64,000 nucleotides of DNA from Nocardioides sp. T2.26MG-1 (GTDB lineage Bacteria; Actinomycetota; Actinomycetes; Propionibacteriales; Nocardioidaceae), in contig NZ_CATNLZ010000004.1 in assembly GCF_950101795.1 (NCBI RefSeq), positions 1 through 64,000 on the forward strand, written 5' to 3'. Under the pieces are notes generated by a model. That model saw only the letters and a program-made list of their open reading frames with translations. It was not told the origin of the DNA and did not search any database. This document shows positions 34,451 through 43,453 of this stretch, one piece after another. The position numbers were made by a program, and so were the translations under genes. Each line of letters begins with the position of its first letter. The first letter of the stretch is position 1.

Positions 34451-36607
34451 GTGACCCCTGGACTCTGGCGCAACCGTGGTGAGCGGGCACCGGTGTGGCC
34501 GGGGAGCAACCACCCGATGGGATCGACCTGGTCCCCCGAGGCGACGAACTTCGCGGTCCACGCCCCGCGCGCGACCGCGGCGTGGGTGTGCCTGTTCGAC
34601 GACGAGGGTGGCGAGCAGCGGCACCGGCTGACCGAGCAGGAGCTCGGCATCTGGCACGGCGCGATCCCGGGCGTGGCGCCCGGCACCCGCTACGGCTACC
34701 GGATCGCCGGACCGTGGGATCCGGCCCAGGGACTCCGGTTCAACCCCAACAAGCTGCTGCTCGACCCGTTCGCCCGGGCGATCTCCGGCGGGCTGACCCT
34801 CGACCCCGCGATCTACGGCTACGACCAGGACGACCCGACCCGGCGCAGCGACGCCGACTCCGCGCCGTACGTCCCGATGGGGGTCGTGGTCGCCGACGAC
34901 GGCTTCGACTGGGGCGACGACGCGCCGCCGCGGCACCGCTGGCGCGACTCGGCGATCTACGAGATGCACGTCAAGGGCATGACCAAGCTGCACGACCGGG
35001 TGCCCGAGGAGCTGCGCGGCACGTACGCCGGGCTCGCGACGCCGGCGGTCGTCGACTACCTCAAGGACCTCGGCATCACCGCGGTCGAGCTGCTGCCCAT
35101 CCACCAGTTCGTGTCCGAGACCGCGCTGCTCGAGCGGGGGCTGGTGAACTACTGGGGCTACAACTCGATCGGGTTCTTCGCCCCGCACAACGCGTACTCG
35201 TCCGCCGGCGACCGCGGCCAGCAGATCACCGAGTTCAAGGCGATGGTGAAGGCCTTCCACGCCGCCGGCCTCGAGGTGATCCTCGACGTCGTCTACAACC
35301 ACACCGCCGAGGCCGGCACCATCGGGCCGACGCTGTCCTTCCGCGGCCTCGACGACCGCGGCTTCTACTGCCGCAACGGCAGCGACCACCCCGGCGAGCC
35401 CTTCGACGACACCTACTGGGACGTCACCGGCTGCGGCAACACCGTCGACGCCTCCAACCCGTACGCCCTGCGGCTGATCCTCGACTCGCTGCGCTACTGG
35501 GTGACCGAGATGCACGTCGACGGCTTCCGCTTCGACCTGATGTCCGCGCTGACCCGGGTGCACCACCGCATCGACATGGGGTGCCACCTGCTCACCGCGA
35601 TCGGCCAGGACCCGGTGCTGCGGCACGTCAAGCTGGTCGCCGAGCCGTGGGACGCGTCGATGGACGGCTACCGGGTCGGCGAGTTCCCGCCCCCGTGGGT
35701 GGAGTGGAACGACCAGTACCGCGACGAGATCCGCGACTTCTGGCGCAACCACACCTCGAGCATCCGCGGCGTCGCCACCCGCCTGGCGGGGTCGTCCGAC
35801 CTCTACCTCGACGACGGGCGCTCGCCGTACGCCTCGATCAACTTCGTCACCGCCCACGACGGCTTCACGATGCGCGACCTGGTGACCTACGAGCACAAGC
35901 GCAACGAGGCGAACGGCGAGGACAACCGCGACGGCACCGACAACAACCGGTCGTGGAACCACGGCCTGGAGGGCGAGAGCCACGACCCCGCGCTGCTGGC
36001 CGTGCGGCGGCGGCAGGTCGCGAACATGATGGCGACGCTCTGCCTCTCGAACGGCGTGCCGATGATCACCGCGGGAGACGAGCGCGGCCGCACCCAGCGC
36101 GGCAACAACAACGCCTACGCCCAGGACAACGAGACCTCGTGGATCGACTGGCGCCCCGACGACGCGTGGCTCGACGTCTACGAGATCACCAAGACCGCGC
36201 TGCGGCTGCGCCGCGAGCACCCGGCGCTGCGCCAGCGGCACTGGTTCGAGGGCCGCCCGACGATCCGCGGCGGACCGAAGGACCTGGCCTGGCTGCACCC
36301 GTCGGGCCGCGAGATGACCGGCGACGACTGGCACGACCCGACGCTGCGCGCGGTCGGGATGTTCGTGTCGGGAGCACCGCTGCGCTCCCCCGGCCCCCGC
36401 GGCGAGCAGCAGGTCGACAAGACGTTCGTGCTGTGGTTCAACTCCGACTGGCTCCCCCAGCGGGTGACGCTCCCCGAGAACGACTGGGTGCAAGCCGGCG
36501 AGGTGGTCCTCTCCACCGACTTCAAGCTCCCGGTCGGCACCCCGGTCAAGGCCGGGGACCGGCTCTCCATCGGCCGCCGCACGGTGGTGGTGTTCCGCGA
36601 GACCTGA
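34451..36607 (+). CDS. glgX: Glycogen debranching enzyme GlgX
   Basis: The 718-residue GH13 isoamylase-type enzyme removes branches left by phosphorylase. An N-terminal CBM48 domain (about 20-110, RYGYRIAGPWDPAQG) precedes the barrel. Catalytic residues are the nucleophile Asp in DGFRFDLMS (about 362), the acid Glu in LVAEPWD (about 397) and the Asp in VTAHDGFT (about 467). GlgX is distinguished from TreX-type enzymes only by context. The GTG start at 34451 follows the divergent gap; AGGAA lies 11 nt upstream. It converges with glgP across 28 bp. Confidence 0.95.
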   Translation: MTPGLWRNRGERAPVWPGSNHPMGSTWSPEATNFAVHAPRATAAWVCLFDDEGGEQRHRLTEQELGIWHGAIPGVAPGTRYGYRIAGPWDPAQGLRFNPNKLLLDPFARAISGGLTLDPAIYGYDQDDPTRRSDADSAPYVPMGVVVADDGFDWGDDAPPRHRWRDSAIYEMHVKGMTKLHDRVPEELRGTYAGLATPAVVDYLKDLGITAVELLPIHQFVSETALLERGLVNYWGYNSIGFFAPHNAYSSAGDRGQQITEFKAMVKAFHAAGLEVILDVVYNHTAEAGTIGPTLSFRGLDDRGFYCRNGSDHPGEPFDDTYWDVTGCGNTVDASNPYALRLILDSLRYWVTEMHVDGFRFDLMSALTRVHHRIDMGCHLLTAIGQDPVLRHVKLVAEPWDASMDGYRVGEFPPPWVEWNDQYRDEIRDFWRNHTSSIRGVATRLAGSSDLYLDDGRSPYASINFVTAHDGFTMRDLVTYEHKRNEANGEDNRDGTDNNRSWNHGLEGESHDPALLAVRRRQVANMMATLCLSNGVPMITAGDERGRTQRGNNNAYAQDNETSWIDWRPDDAWLDVYEITKTALRLRREHPALRQRHWFEGRPTIRGGPKDLAWLHPSGREMTGDDWHDPTLRAVGMFVSGAPLRSPGPRGEQQVDKTFVLWFNSDWLPQRVTLPENDWVQAGEVVLSTDFKLPVGTPVKAGDRLSIGRRTVVVFRET

Positions 36608-36635
36608 CGTTGAGTCGGGACTTCCACACGTTACG

Positions 36636-39221
36636 TCACGGGAGGGCGACCAGGCCGAGCTCGGCCGGGGAGGCGAGCACGTTGTTGCGCGGGACGATCC
36701 GGACGGTGTAACCGAAGGCGCCGGAGTGGTCGAGGACCACGTCGCCGTCGAACCGGTGCCGGCCGCCCTCGTAGGACTCCACGACGTGCAGCGAGTCGAT
36801 GACGGTGTCGACCAGGACGTCCTCGCCGTTGGTGTTGCCGTGCAGCAGCTGCACGTCGACGTCGTCGGGCGTGAGCGAGCCGAGGGCGACGAAGGCCCGC
36901 ACACTCATCTGGTCGCCGACCTCGGGGGCGTCGCTGACGCCGCTGCTCTCGACGTGGTCCACGCGGACGTCGGGCCAGCCGGCCTTGACCTTCTTCTTCC
37001 AGGCCGCGAGCTCCGCCGCGCCGTGGTAGTCGGAGTTGAGGCGGTGCGCCGTGACGCTGGCGGGCGCGTAGAGCTGGCGCATGTAGTCGCGGACCATCCG
37101 GGTCGCGAGGACCTTCGGGCCGAGCGACTTCAGCGTGTGCCGGGTCATCTCGAGCCAGCGGGTCGGCACGCCCTCGCCGTCCACGTCGTAGAAGCGCGGG
37201 GCGACGTCGTTCTCGATGAGGTCGTAGAGCGCCGCGGCCTCGAGGTCGTCACGGTGGTCGGTGTCCTCGACGCCGTCGGCGGTCGGGATCGCCCAGCCGT
37301 TGTTGCCGTCGTACCACTCGTCCCACCAGCCGTCGAGCACCGAGAGGTTCAGGCCGCCGTTGAGCGCGGCCTTCATGCCGGAGGTGCCGCACGCCTCGTA
37401 GGGGCGCAGCGGGTTGTTCAGCCAGACGTCGCAGCCGGGGTAGAGCGGCTTGGCCATGGCGATGTCGTAGTTCGGCAGGAACACGATCCGGTGGCGGATC
37501 TCGGGGTCGTCGGAGAGCTTGACGATGTCCTGGATCAGCTTCTTGCCGCCGTCGTCGGCCGGGTGCGCCTTGCCCGCGATCACCAGCTGGATCGGGCGCT
37601 CGGGGTGCAGCAGCAGCGCCTTGAGCCGCTCCGGGTCGCGCATCATCAGCGTGAGGCGCTTGTACGACGCCGCGCGCCGGGCGAACCCGATCGTCAGGAC
37701 GTCGGGGTCCAGCACGTTGTCGATCCAGCTGAGCTCGGCCTTCGCCGCGCCGCGCTTCTCCCATGAGCGGCGCAGCCGCTTGCGGGCGTCGACGACGAGG
37801 CGCTCGCGCAGCATGCGCTTGACCGCCCAGATCTCGGTGCCGGGGACCTTGTCGGCCGCGGCCCAGAACCCGGTCGTGTCGTCGGACTCGGGGTCGGCGC
37901 CCTGGGCGATCGCGAGCTCGATGACCTCGCGGGCCACCCAGCTCGGCGCGTGCACGCCGTTGGTGATCGACCCGATCGGCACCTCGGCCTCGTCGAAGGC
38001 CGGCCACAGCCCGCTGAACATCCCGCGGCTGACGTGGCCGTGCAGCTCGGAGACGCCGTTGGCGCGCTGCGCGAGCCGGAAGCCCATCACCGCCATGTTG
38101 AAGACCGCCGGGTCGCCGCCCTCGTAGTCCTCGGTGCCGAGCGCGAGGATGCGCTCGACCGGGACGCCGGGCGTCGGGCCGCCGTCGCTGAAGTACTGCT
38201 CGACGAGCGTGAGTGGGAAGCGGTCGATGCCCGCGGGCACCGGGGTGTGGGTGGTGAACACGGTCGAGGCGCGGCTGACCTCGAGCGCTGTGTCGAGGTC
38301 GAGCTTGGGGCCGCCCTCGGCGACGGTGAGCTCGCGGATCCGCTCCAGGCCGAGGAAGCCGGCGTGGCCCTCGTTGGTGTGGAAGACCTCGGGGGCGGGG
38401 TGGCCGGTGATGCGGGAGAAGGCCCGCAGCGCGCGTACGCCGCCGACGCCGAGCAGCAGCTCCTGGCGCAGCCGGTGCTCGCTGTTGCCGCCGTACAGAC
38501 GGTCGGTCACGTCGCGGTAGTGGTCGGGGTTGCCCTCGACGTCGGTGTCGAGCATCAGCAGCGGCACCCGGCCGACGCTGGCCACCCAGATGCGGGCCAG
38601 CAGCTCGGGGCCGTCGGGCAGCGCGACGCTGATCATCGCGCGGTCACCGTTCTCCTCGCGCAGCAGCGAGATCGGCAGGCCGTCGGGGTCGAGGACCGGG
38701 TAGGCCTCCTGCTGCCAGCCCTCCCGGGACAGCGACTGCTTGAAGTAGCCGTGCCGGTAGAGCAGGCCGACGCCGATGATCGGCACGCCGAGGTCGCTGG
38801 CCGCCTTGAGGTGGTCGCCGGCGAGGATGCCCAGGCCGCCGGAGTACTGCGGCAACACCGAGGTGATGCCGAACTCGGGAGAGAAGTAGCCGATCGCCTT
38901 CGGGCCCTGCTCGCCGCTGGCGAGCCGGCGCTGGTACCACCGGTCGCCGGTGAGGTACCGCTCGAGGTCCGCGCGTGCGGCGCCCAGTCGCGCCAGGAAG
39001 TCCTGGTCGGTCGCCAGCTCCTCCAGCCGGCGCCGGCCGACGGCACCCAGCAGCCTGACCGGGTCGCGGCCGGTGGACTCCCACAGGACCGGGTCGACGG
39101 ACTCGAAGACGTCCTGGGACGCCGGGTCCCAGGACCACCTCAGGTTGCCGGCCAGGTCACCCAACGGGGTGAGGGCCGAGGGCAGGACGGGACGGACGGT
39201 GAATCGACGGATCGCACGCAC
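36636..39221 (-). CDS. glgP: Alpha-glucan phosphorylase
   Basis: The 861-residue PLP enzyme releases glucose-1-phosphate from glycogen or maltodextrin. The N-terminal domain of about 100 residues and the active-site segment FHTNEGHAGF are typical of the shorter-regulation bacterial GT35 branch. The PLP lysine lies in CGTSGMKAALNGG (about 617). This type in mycobacteria is called GlgP and can run in either direction. The GTG start is supported by TACCGT (39228-39233) 6 nt upstream and TTGATC (39252-39257) 18 bp further; the frame continues upstream, but those residues overlap the divergent promoter. Confidence 0.95.
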   Translation of the reverse strand: MRAIRRFTVRPVLPSALTPLGDLAGNLRWSWDPASQDVFESVDPVLWESTGRDPVRLLGAVGRRRLEELATDQDFLARLGAARADLERYLTGDRWYQRRLASGEQGPKAIGYFSPEFGITSVLPQYSGGLGILAGDHLKAASDLGVPIIGVGLLYRHGYFKQSLSREGWQQEAYPVLDPDGLPISLLREENGDRAMISVALPDGPELLARIWVASVGRVPLLMLDTDVEGNPDHYRDVTDRLYGGNSEHRLRQELLLGVGGVRALRAFSRITGHPAPEVFHTNEGHAGFLGLERIRELTVAEGGPKLDLDTALEVSRASTVFTTHTPVPAGIDRFPLTLVEQYFSDGGPTPGVPVERILALGTEDYEGGDPAVFNMAVMGFRLAQRANGVSELHGHVSRGMFSGLWPAFDEAEVPIGSITNGVHAPSWVAREVIELAIAQGADPESDDTTGFWAAADKVPGTEIWAVKRMLRERLVVDARKRLRRSWEKRGAAKAELSWIDNVLDPDVLTIGFARRAASYKRLTLMMRDPERLKALLLHPERPIQLVIAGKAHPADDGGKKLIQDIVKLSDDPEIRHRIVFLPNYDIAMAKPLYPGCDVWLNNPLRPYEACGTSGMKAALNGGLNLSVLDGWWDEWYDGNNGWAIPTADGVEDTDHRDDLEAAALYDLIENDVAPRFYDVDGEGVPTRWLEMTRHTLKSLGPKVLATRMVRDYMRQLYAPASVTAHRLNSDYHGAAELAAWKKKVKAGWPDVRVDHVESSGVSDAPEVGDQMSVRAFVALGSLTPDDVDVQLLHGNTNGEDVLVDTVIDSLHVVESYEGGRHRFDGDVVLDHSGAFGYTVRIVPRNNVLASPAELGLVALP

Positions 39222-39227
39222 CCGGCG

Positions 39228-39257
39228 ACGGTACAGCCTCGAGGTTGGAACGATCAA
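39228..39257 (-). promoter_or_regulatory. glgP promoter
   Basis: On the minus strand TTGATC (39252-39257) and TACCGT (39228-39233) are 18 bp apart, and the -10 ends 6 nt before the GTG. This predicts a leaderless transcript. It lies in the 128-bp gap between glgP and the M36 protease. Confidence 0.6.
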
Positions 39258-39349
39258 AGAATGGCGAGAACGTTGTCGTGCGGTCCTCGTCACTGTCCGC
39301 GAGAACGCCGTCCACATAACGAACCCTCCCGTCCGGCGTTGACCGGAGC

Positions 39350-42300
39350 ATGACCCGCTCACCCCTGCGCCGCGGTCGGTACCGCACCGCCTCGCTGGCC
39401 CTCCTGACCGCCACCCTGGTCCCCGGGCTCGCGCAGCTGCCCGCCCTCGCCGCGAGCCCCACGACGGCCCGCGCCACCGCCCCCACCGGCGACGACGCCA
39501 CCCACCCGCTGGGCAGCCTGGGCGACCCGGTCGCCGGCCTCAGCGACCTCGACGCGCGGGGCAGCGTGCTGCCCTCCGCCGCGCAGCGCTCCGCCGCGGC
39601 GCGGCTCGGTGCGGTCGACCTGCGCTGGAACCAGTTCGGTACGCCGGCCTCGATCCTGCCCGCCGACGGGGTGCTGGCCCGGGCCACCTCGAGCGACCCT
39701 GAGACCGCCGCCCGGGCCTGGCTCAGCGACCACGCCGCGGTGTTCGGGATGACCCGGGCCGCGGTCGCGGACCTCGAGCTCGTCAACGACCAGCGCCTCG
39801 CGCAGAGCGACGCGCACGCCGTGCTGCTCCGCCAGCGCTTCGGCGACCTGGACCCGGCGCTGGCGAGCATGGTGACCGTCGGTGTCGCCAACGGCGAGAT
39901 CGCCTACGTCTCCTCCTCCATCGTCAAGGCCACGGGCGCCGCGCCGACCGCGACGCTGAGCCCGGTCCAGGCCTGGACCAAGGCCGCCGCCAACATCGGC
40001 CGCACGCTCGCGGGCGGCGTCCTCGACAAGATCACCTCGCGGGTCGCCGACGGATGGACGCACCTGTCCGTGCCCGGCTATCCCCAGGACCAGCTGGTCC
40101 GGCTGCGTGCCCTCGCGCTGGCCGATGGCTCGGTGCGCCCGGTGTTCGAGACCAACGTGCTCGACGTCCAGAAGGGCTCCGCGTTCGCCTACACCGTGAT
40201 GGTCGACGGCGTCACCGGCGCCGTCCTGCACCGGCAGAACCAGGCCGAGAACAGCAGCGACGCGTTCCAGTTCCAGGGGGAGGTCACCGCGACCGAGTGC
40301 GGCCCGAAGCACGAGTTCGAGCTGGCCGACGCCAAGACCAAGCAGATCGTCGCGGTCGCCGCGGCGGCCAACACGCTCAACGACATCGAGATCAAGATCT
40401 TCGACCCGGCCGGCCAGCTCCTCGTCACCGGCGACCTGGGCACCAGCCCCGAGACCGCGACGTACTCCGCCGACGCGATCCCTGTCGGGGTCTACACGAT
40501 GCGGGTCTGCCCCTTCGCCGACCCGACCGTGCCGTTCCTGCCCCCGGGCAACTACGTCGCGAGCGTGACCACCAGCGACACGGCCGGCCCGTCGACCGGC
40601 GACGTGGGGTTCTCCCCGAAGTGGCGGTACTTCACCGCGAACCCCTCGCTGGACTACTCCACGACCACGACCCCGAAGAACTCGGTGATCGGCTGCTGGG
40701 TGGCCGGCGAGGGCTGCACCTCACCGACCGGGCCGTTCCGCAACGTCGCCGCACCGGGTCCCTGGGACTCGGTGGCCTCGACCGGAGTCGGCTCGATGAC
40801 CACCGTCGGCAACAACGCCAACACCCACGAGGCCTGGGTCAGCCCCCTGACCCCGGGCGGTACGGCGCAGGCGCCGATCTCGCCCACCCGCGAGTACACC
40901 ACCGAGTTCACCGACGCGTGGAACAACTCCGGCTGCGACCCGACCCAGCTGACCCCCGGTGGCAACGACATCGACGCGACCGTGACCAACCTGTTCGTCG
41001 CGCACAACCGGATGCACGACTACTCGTACTATCTGGGCTTCACCGAGGACAACTACAACATGCAGCTCGACAACCTCGGCCGCGGCGGCGTCCCCGGTGA
41101 CCAGGAGGTCGGCAATGCCCAGGCCGGCGCGTTGACCGGCGGGCAGCCGTCGTACCTCGGCCGCGACAACGCCAACCAGATCACGCTCCAGGACGGCGTT
41201 CCTGGCATCACCAACCAGTACCTCTTCCAGCCGATCGCCGGCGCGTTCTACTCCCCTTGCGTCGACGGCGGCCTGGACATGGGCATCGTCGGCCACGAGT
41301 ACACCCACGCGATCAGCAACCGCATGGTCGCCGGCCCCGACGAGGGCCTCACCTCCGAGCAGGGCGGCGCGATGGGCGAGTCCTGGAGCGACCTGACGGC
41401 CGGTGAGTACATGTTCAGCCACGGCTACGCCAACGGCGGCAACCCGTGGGCGGTCGGGGTCTACGCCACCGGCAACGAGTCGGTCGCGATCCGCGACTAC
41501 GCGATCAACAAGAACCCGCTCAACTACTCCGACTACGGGTTCGACAGCACCGGCAACGAGGTGCACGCGGACGGCGAGATCTGGAACGGCACCCAGTGGG
41601 AGGTCCGCCAGGCTCTGGTGAACAAGTGGAACAAGCAGTTCCCGTACACCAACAAGGCTCTCCAGCTGCGCTGTGCGCAGGCGACCGCGACCGGCAGCCG
41701 GCTGCCGGCCAGCCACTGCCCCGGCAACCGCCGCTGGATCCAGTTGGTCTTCGACTCCTTCCTGTTGCAGCAGGGTGCGACCTCGATGCTGGACGCCCGC
41801 GACGCGATGCTCGCGGCCGACCGGATGCGCTTCGGCGGCAAGGACCTGAAGGTGATGTGGGACGCGTTCGCCAGGCGTGGCATGGGCGAGGGCGCCTCGG
41901 TGCCGAACGCCGACTCCGGCGACACCGCCCCGAGCTTCGCGTCGCCGAAGTCCACGAACGGGCGCGTGACGTTCCGCAGCAACCGCTCCGGCAGGTTCTA
42001 CGTCGGGCACTACGAGGCCCGGGCCACCCCGGTCGCCGACACCACCGCGGCCGGCGGGCTCAAGAACACCGCCCGGTTCGTCCCCGGTCGCTACGAGATG
42101 CTCTTCGTCTCCCAGGCCGGTGGCTTCAAGCGGTTCACGATGACGGTGAAGGCCGGCACGCAGCAGGTCACCGTCCGGGCCCCGCAGAACCTGGCGGCGA
42201 AGAGGAACGGCGCCCGACTGCTCGGCGCGAGCGACGGGTCGCTGAACGCGTCGGCCCTGCTCGACGGCACCGAGCGGACCGCGTGGGGCGGGGTGTCCGC

Positions 42301-42787
42301 CACGAACGTCGACGAGTCCCGCCCGTACGTCGCGGTCGACCTCGCCGGCGGCGTCCACACGGTGCGCCGGGTCCAGGTGAGCGCGATGCTCAACCCGGCG
42401 CCGGCCGACCCGAACGAGCTGCCGTTCGCGGCCGACCCCGACCCCGACTCGGGCTCGCGGTTCACCGCGCTGCGGCAGTTCGCGCTCGAGGCGTGCGTCA
42501 GCGGCTGCGGCACCGCCAAGGCGGTCTGGAAGCGCTTCTACACCTCCCCCGCCAACGCGTTCCCGGCCGTGCGCCCCCGCCCGGTCGCCCCGAACCTGAC
42601 GCTGCGCACGTTCAAGGTCCCCGCGACCAAGGCGGCCGCGATCCGGCTCGTGGTGCTCGAGAACCAGTGCACCGGCTTCGCCGGGTACGCCGGGGAGCAG
42701 GACAACGACCCGATCAACGACACCGACTGCAAGGCCGGGTCCGACCGCGGCACGATCGTGCACGCCGCCGAGCTGCAGGTGTACTGA
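39350..42787 (+). CDS. Secreted M36 family (fungalysin-type) metalloprotease
   Basis: The 1145-residue protein has a signal peptide (about 1-36), an FTP/PepSY-like propeptide (about 80-300) with VTVGVANGEIAYVSS, and a bacterial prepeptidase-type beta domain (about 310-400). The catalytic domain has zinc motif GHEYTHAISN (about 648-657) and the third ligand Glu in AMGESWSD. A C-terminal discoidin-like domain (about 950-1145) contains a likely disulphide-bonded CVSGCG. It would digest external proteins; the length is greater than fungal fungalysin because of the extra C-terminal domain. Three 56-bp repeats begin exactly at its stop codon. Confidence 0.9.
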   Translation: MTRSPLRRGRYRTASLALLTATLVPGLAQLPALAASPTTARATAPTGDDATHPLGSLGDPVAGLSDLDARGSVLPSAAQRSAAARLGAVDLRWNQFGTPASILPADGVLARATSSDPETAARAWLSDHAAVFGMTRAAVADLELVNDQRLAQSDAHAVLLRQRFGDLDPALASMVTVGVANGEIAYVSSSIVKATGAAPTATLSPVQAWTKAAANIGRTLAGGVLDKITSRVADGWTHLSVPGYPQDQLVRLRALALADGSVRPVFETNVLDVQKGSAFAYTVMVDGVTGAVLHRQNQAENSSDAFQFQGEVTATECGPKHEFELADAKTKQIVAVAAAANTLNDIEIKIFDPAGQLLVTGDLGTSPETATYSADAIPVGVYTMRVCPFADPTVPFLPPGNYVASVTTSDTAGPSTGDVGFSPKWRYFTANPSLDYSTTTTPKNSVIGCWVAGEGCTSPTGPFRNVAAPGPWDSVASTGVGSMTTVGNNANTHEAWVSPLTPGGTAQAPISPTREYTTEFTDAWNNSGCDPTQLTPGGNDIDATVTNLFVAHNRMHDYSYYLGFTEDNYNMQLDNLGRGGVPGDQEVGNAQAGALTGGQPSYLGRDNANQITLQDGVPGITNQYLFQPIAGAFYSPCVDGGLDMGIVGHEYTHAISNRMVAGPDEGLTSEQGGAMGESWSDLTAGEYMFSHGYANGGNPWAVGVYATGNESVAIRDYAINKNPLNYSDYGFDSTGNEVHADGEIWNGTQWEVRQALVNKWNKQFPYTNKALQLRCAQATATGSRLPASHCPGNRRWIQLVFDSFLLQQGATSMLDARDAMLAADRMRFGGKDLKVMWDAFARRGMGEGASVPNADSGDTAPSFASPKSTNGRVTFRSNRSGRFYVGHYEARATPVADTTAAGGLKNTARFVPGRYEMLFVSQAGGFKRFTMTVKAGTQQVTVRAPQNLAAKRNGARLLGASDGSLNASALLDGTERTAWGGVSATNVDESRPYVAVDLAGGVHTVRRVQVSAMLNPAPADPNELPFAADPDPDSGSRFTALRQFALEACVSGCGTAKAVWKRFYTSPANAFPAVRPRPVAPNLTLRTFKVPATKAAAIRLVVLENQCTGFAGYAGEQDNDPINDTDCKAGSDRGTIVHAAELQVY

Positions 42788-42952
42788 GCGAGCGAGCAGC
42801 GGCGTGCGACGCAGGAGCACGGCGCGTCGTGAGCGAAGGTTGAGCAAGCGAGCAGCGGCGTGCGACGCAGGAGCACGGCGCGTCGTGAGCGAAGGTTGAG
42901 CAAGCGAGCAGCGGCGTGCGACGCAGGAGCACGGCGCGTCGTGAGCGAAGGT
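42785..42952. repeat. Three tandem 56-bp repeats at the 3' end of the protease gene
   Basis: Copies at 42785-42840, 42841-42896 and 42897-42952 are almost identical; copy 1 differs by one base near its start. A partial fourth copy (about 10 bp) follows and runs into a related GCGACGCGACTGAGGAACG element to about 43000. Each copy starts with TGAGCAAGCGAGCAGCGGCG, and the TGA of copy 1 is the protease stop codon. There are no spacers, so this is not CRISPR. It is likely an expanded extragenic element. Confidence 0.9.
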
Positions 42953-43014
42953 TGAGCAAGCGACGCGACTGAGGAACGAAGTCGCGCGAGCGCGTCGAAG
43001 CCCAGTGACCCAAG

Positions 43015-43044
43015 GCAGGGCGGTGACCCCGGTCACCGCCCTGC
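43015..43044 (+). terminator. Terminator downstream of the M36 protease
   Basis: A perfect 14-bp stem GCAGGGCGGTGACC/GGTCACCGCCCTGC with a 2-nt centre is followed by GTTGCTTTCC. It lies after the 56-bp repeats and before the 42-bp array, and probably ends the protease transcript. Confidence 0.75.
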
Positions 43045-43054
43045 GTTGCTTTCC

Positions 43055-43365
43055 GGTGGTTTCGAGGCTCAGGCGCTAGCGCGCCTTCGCACCTCAACCA
43101 CCGGTCGAGGCCTGGCGCTGGCGCGCCTTCGCACCTCAACCACCGGTCGAGGCCTGGCGCTGGCGCGCCTTCGCACCTCAACCACCGGTCGAGGCCTGGC
43201 GCCAGCGCGCCTTCGCACCTCCACCACCGGTCGAGGCCTGGCGCCAGCGCGCCTTCGCACCTCCACCACCGGTCGAGGCCTGGCGCTAGCGCGCCTTCGC
43301 ACCTCAACCACCGGTCGAGGCCTGGCGGTGGTTGAGGTGCGAGCGCAGCGAGCCTCGAAACCACC
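43055..43365. repeat. 42-bp tandem repeat array bounded by inverted REP-like copies
   Basis: Five full 42-bp units run from 43103 to 43312 (unit starts 43103, 43145, 43187, 43229, 43271), each GGTCGAGGCCTGGCG(C)...TTCGCACCTCAACCACC. They are preceded by a 48-bp variant (43055-43102, beginning GGTGGTTTCGAGGCTC) and followed by an inverted 39-bp copy (43327-43365, ending GAGCCTCGAAACCACC). The two ends are therefore inverted repeats of each other, and the middle is an expansion of one arm. Because 42 is divisible by 3, an artefactual open frame with a 14-residue period runs through it. With the repeats before it, this fills the 666-bp gap ahead of glgE. Confidence 0.9.
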
Positions 43366-43453
43366 CGCGTTTTCCACGACCCCAGCGGGGTACGGCGTCC
43401 AGGGCGGCACTTCCGGTGCCGCATCTGCCCGCATCCTCGCTAGGTTGGAGATC

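Noticed and set aside
42785..43365. Possible CRISPR arrays
   Set aside because: The 56-bp and 42-bp units are directly adjacent with no unique spacers, and no cas genes are in the window.
43046..43453. An N-terminal extension of GlgE through the repeat array
   Set aside because: It translates to a 14-residue repetitive sequence from extragenic repeats; the TANNNT element and GlgE homology start at 43454.
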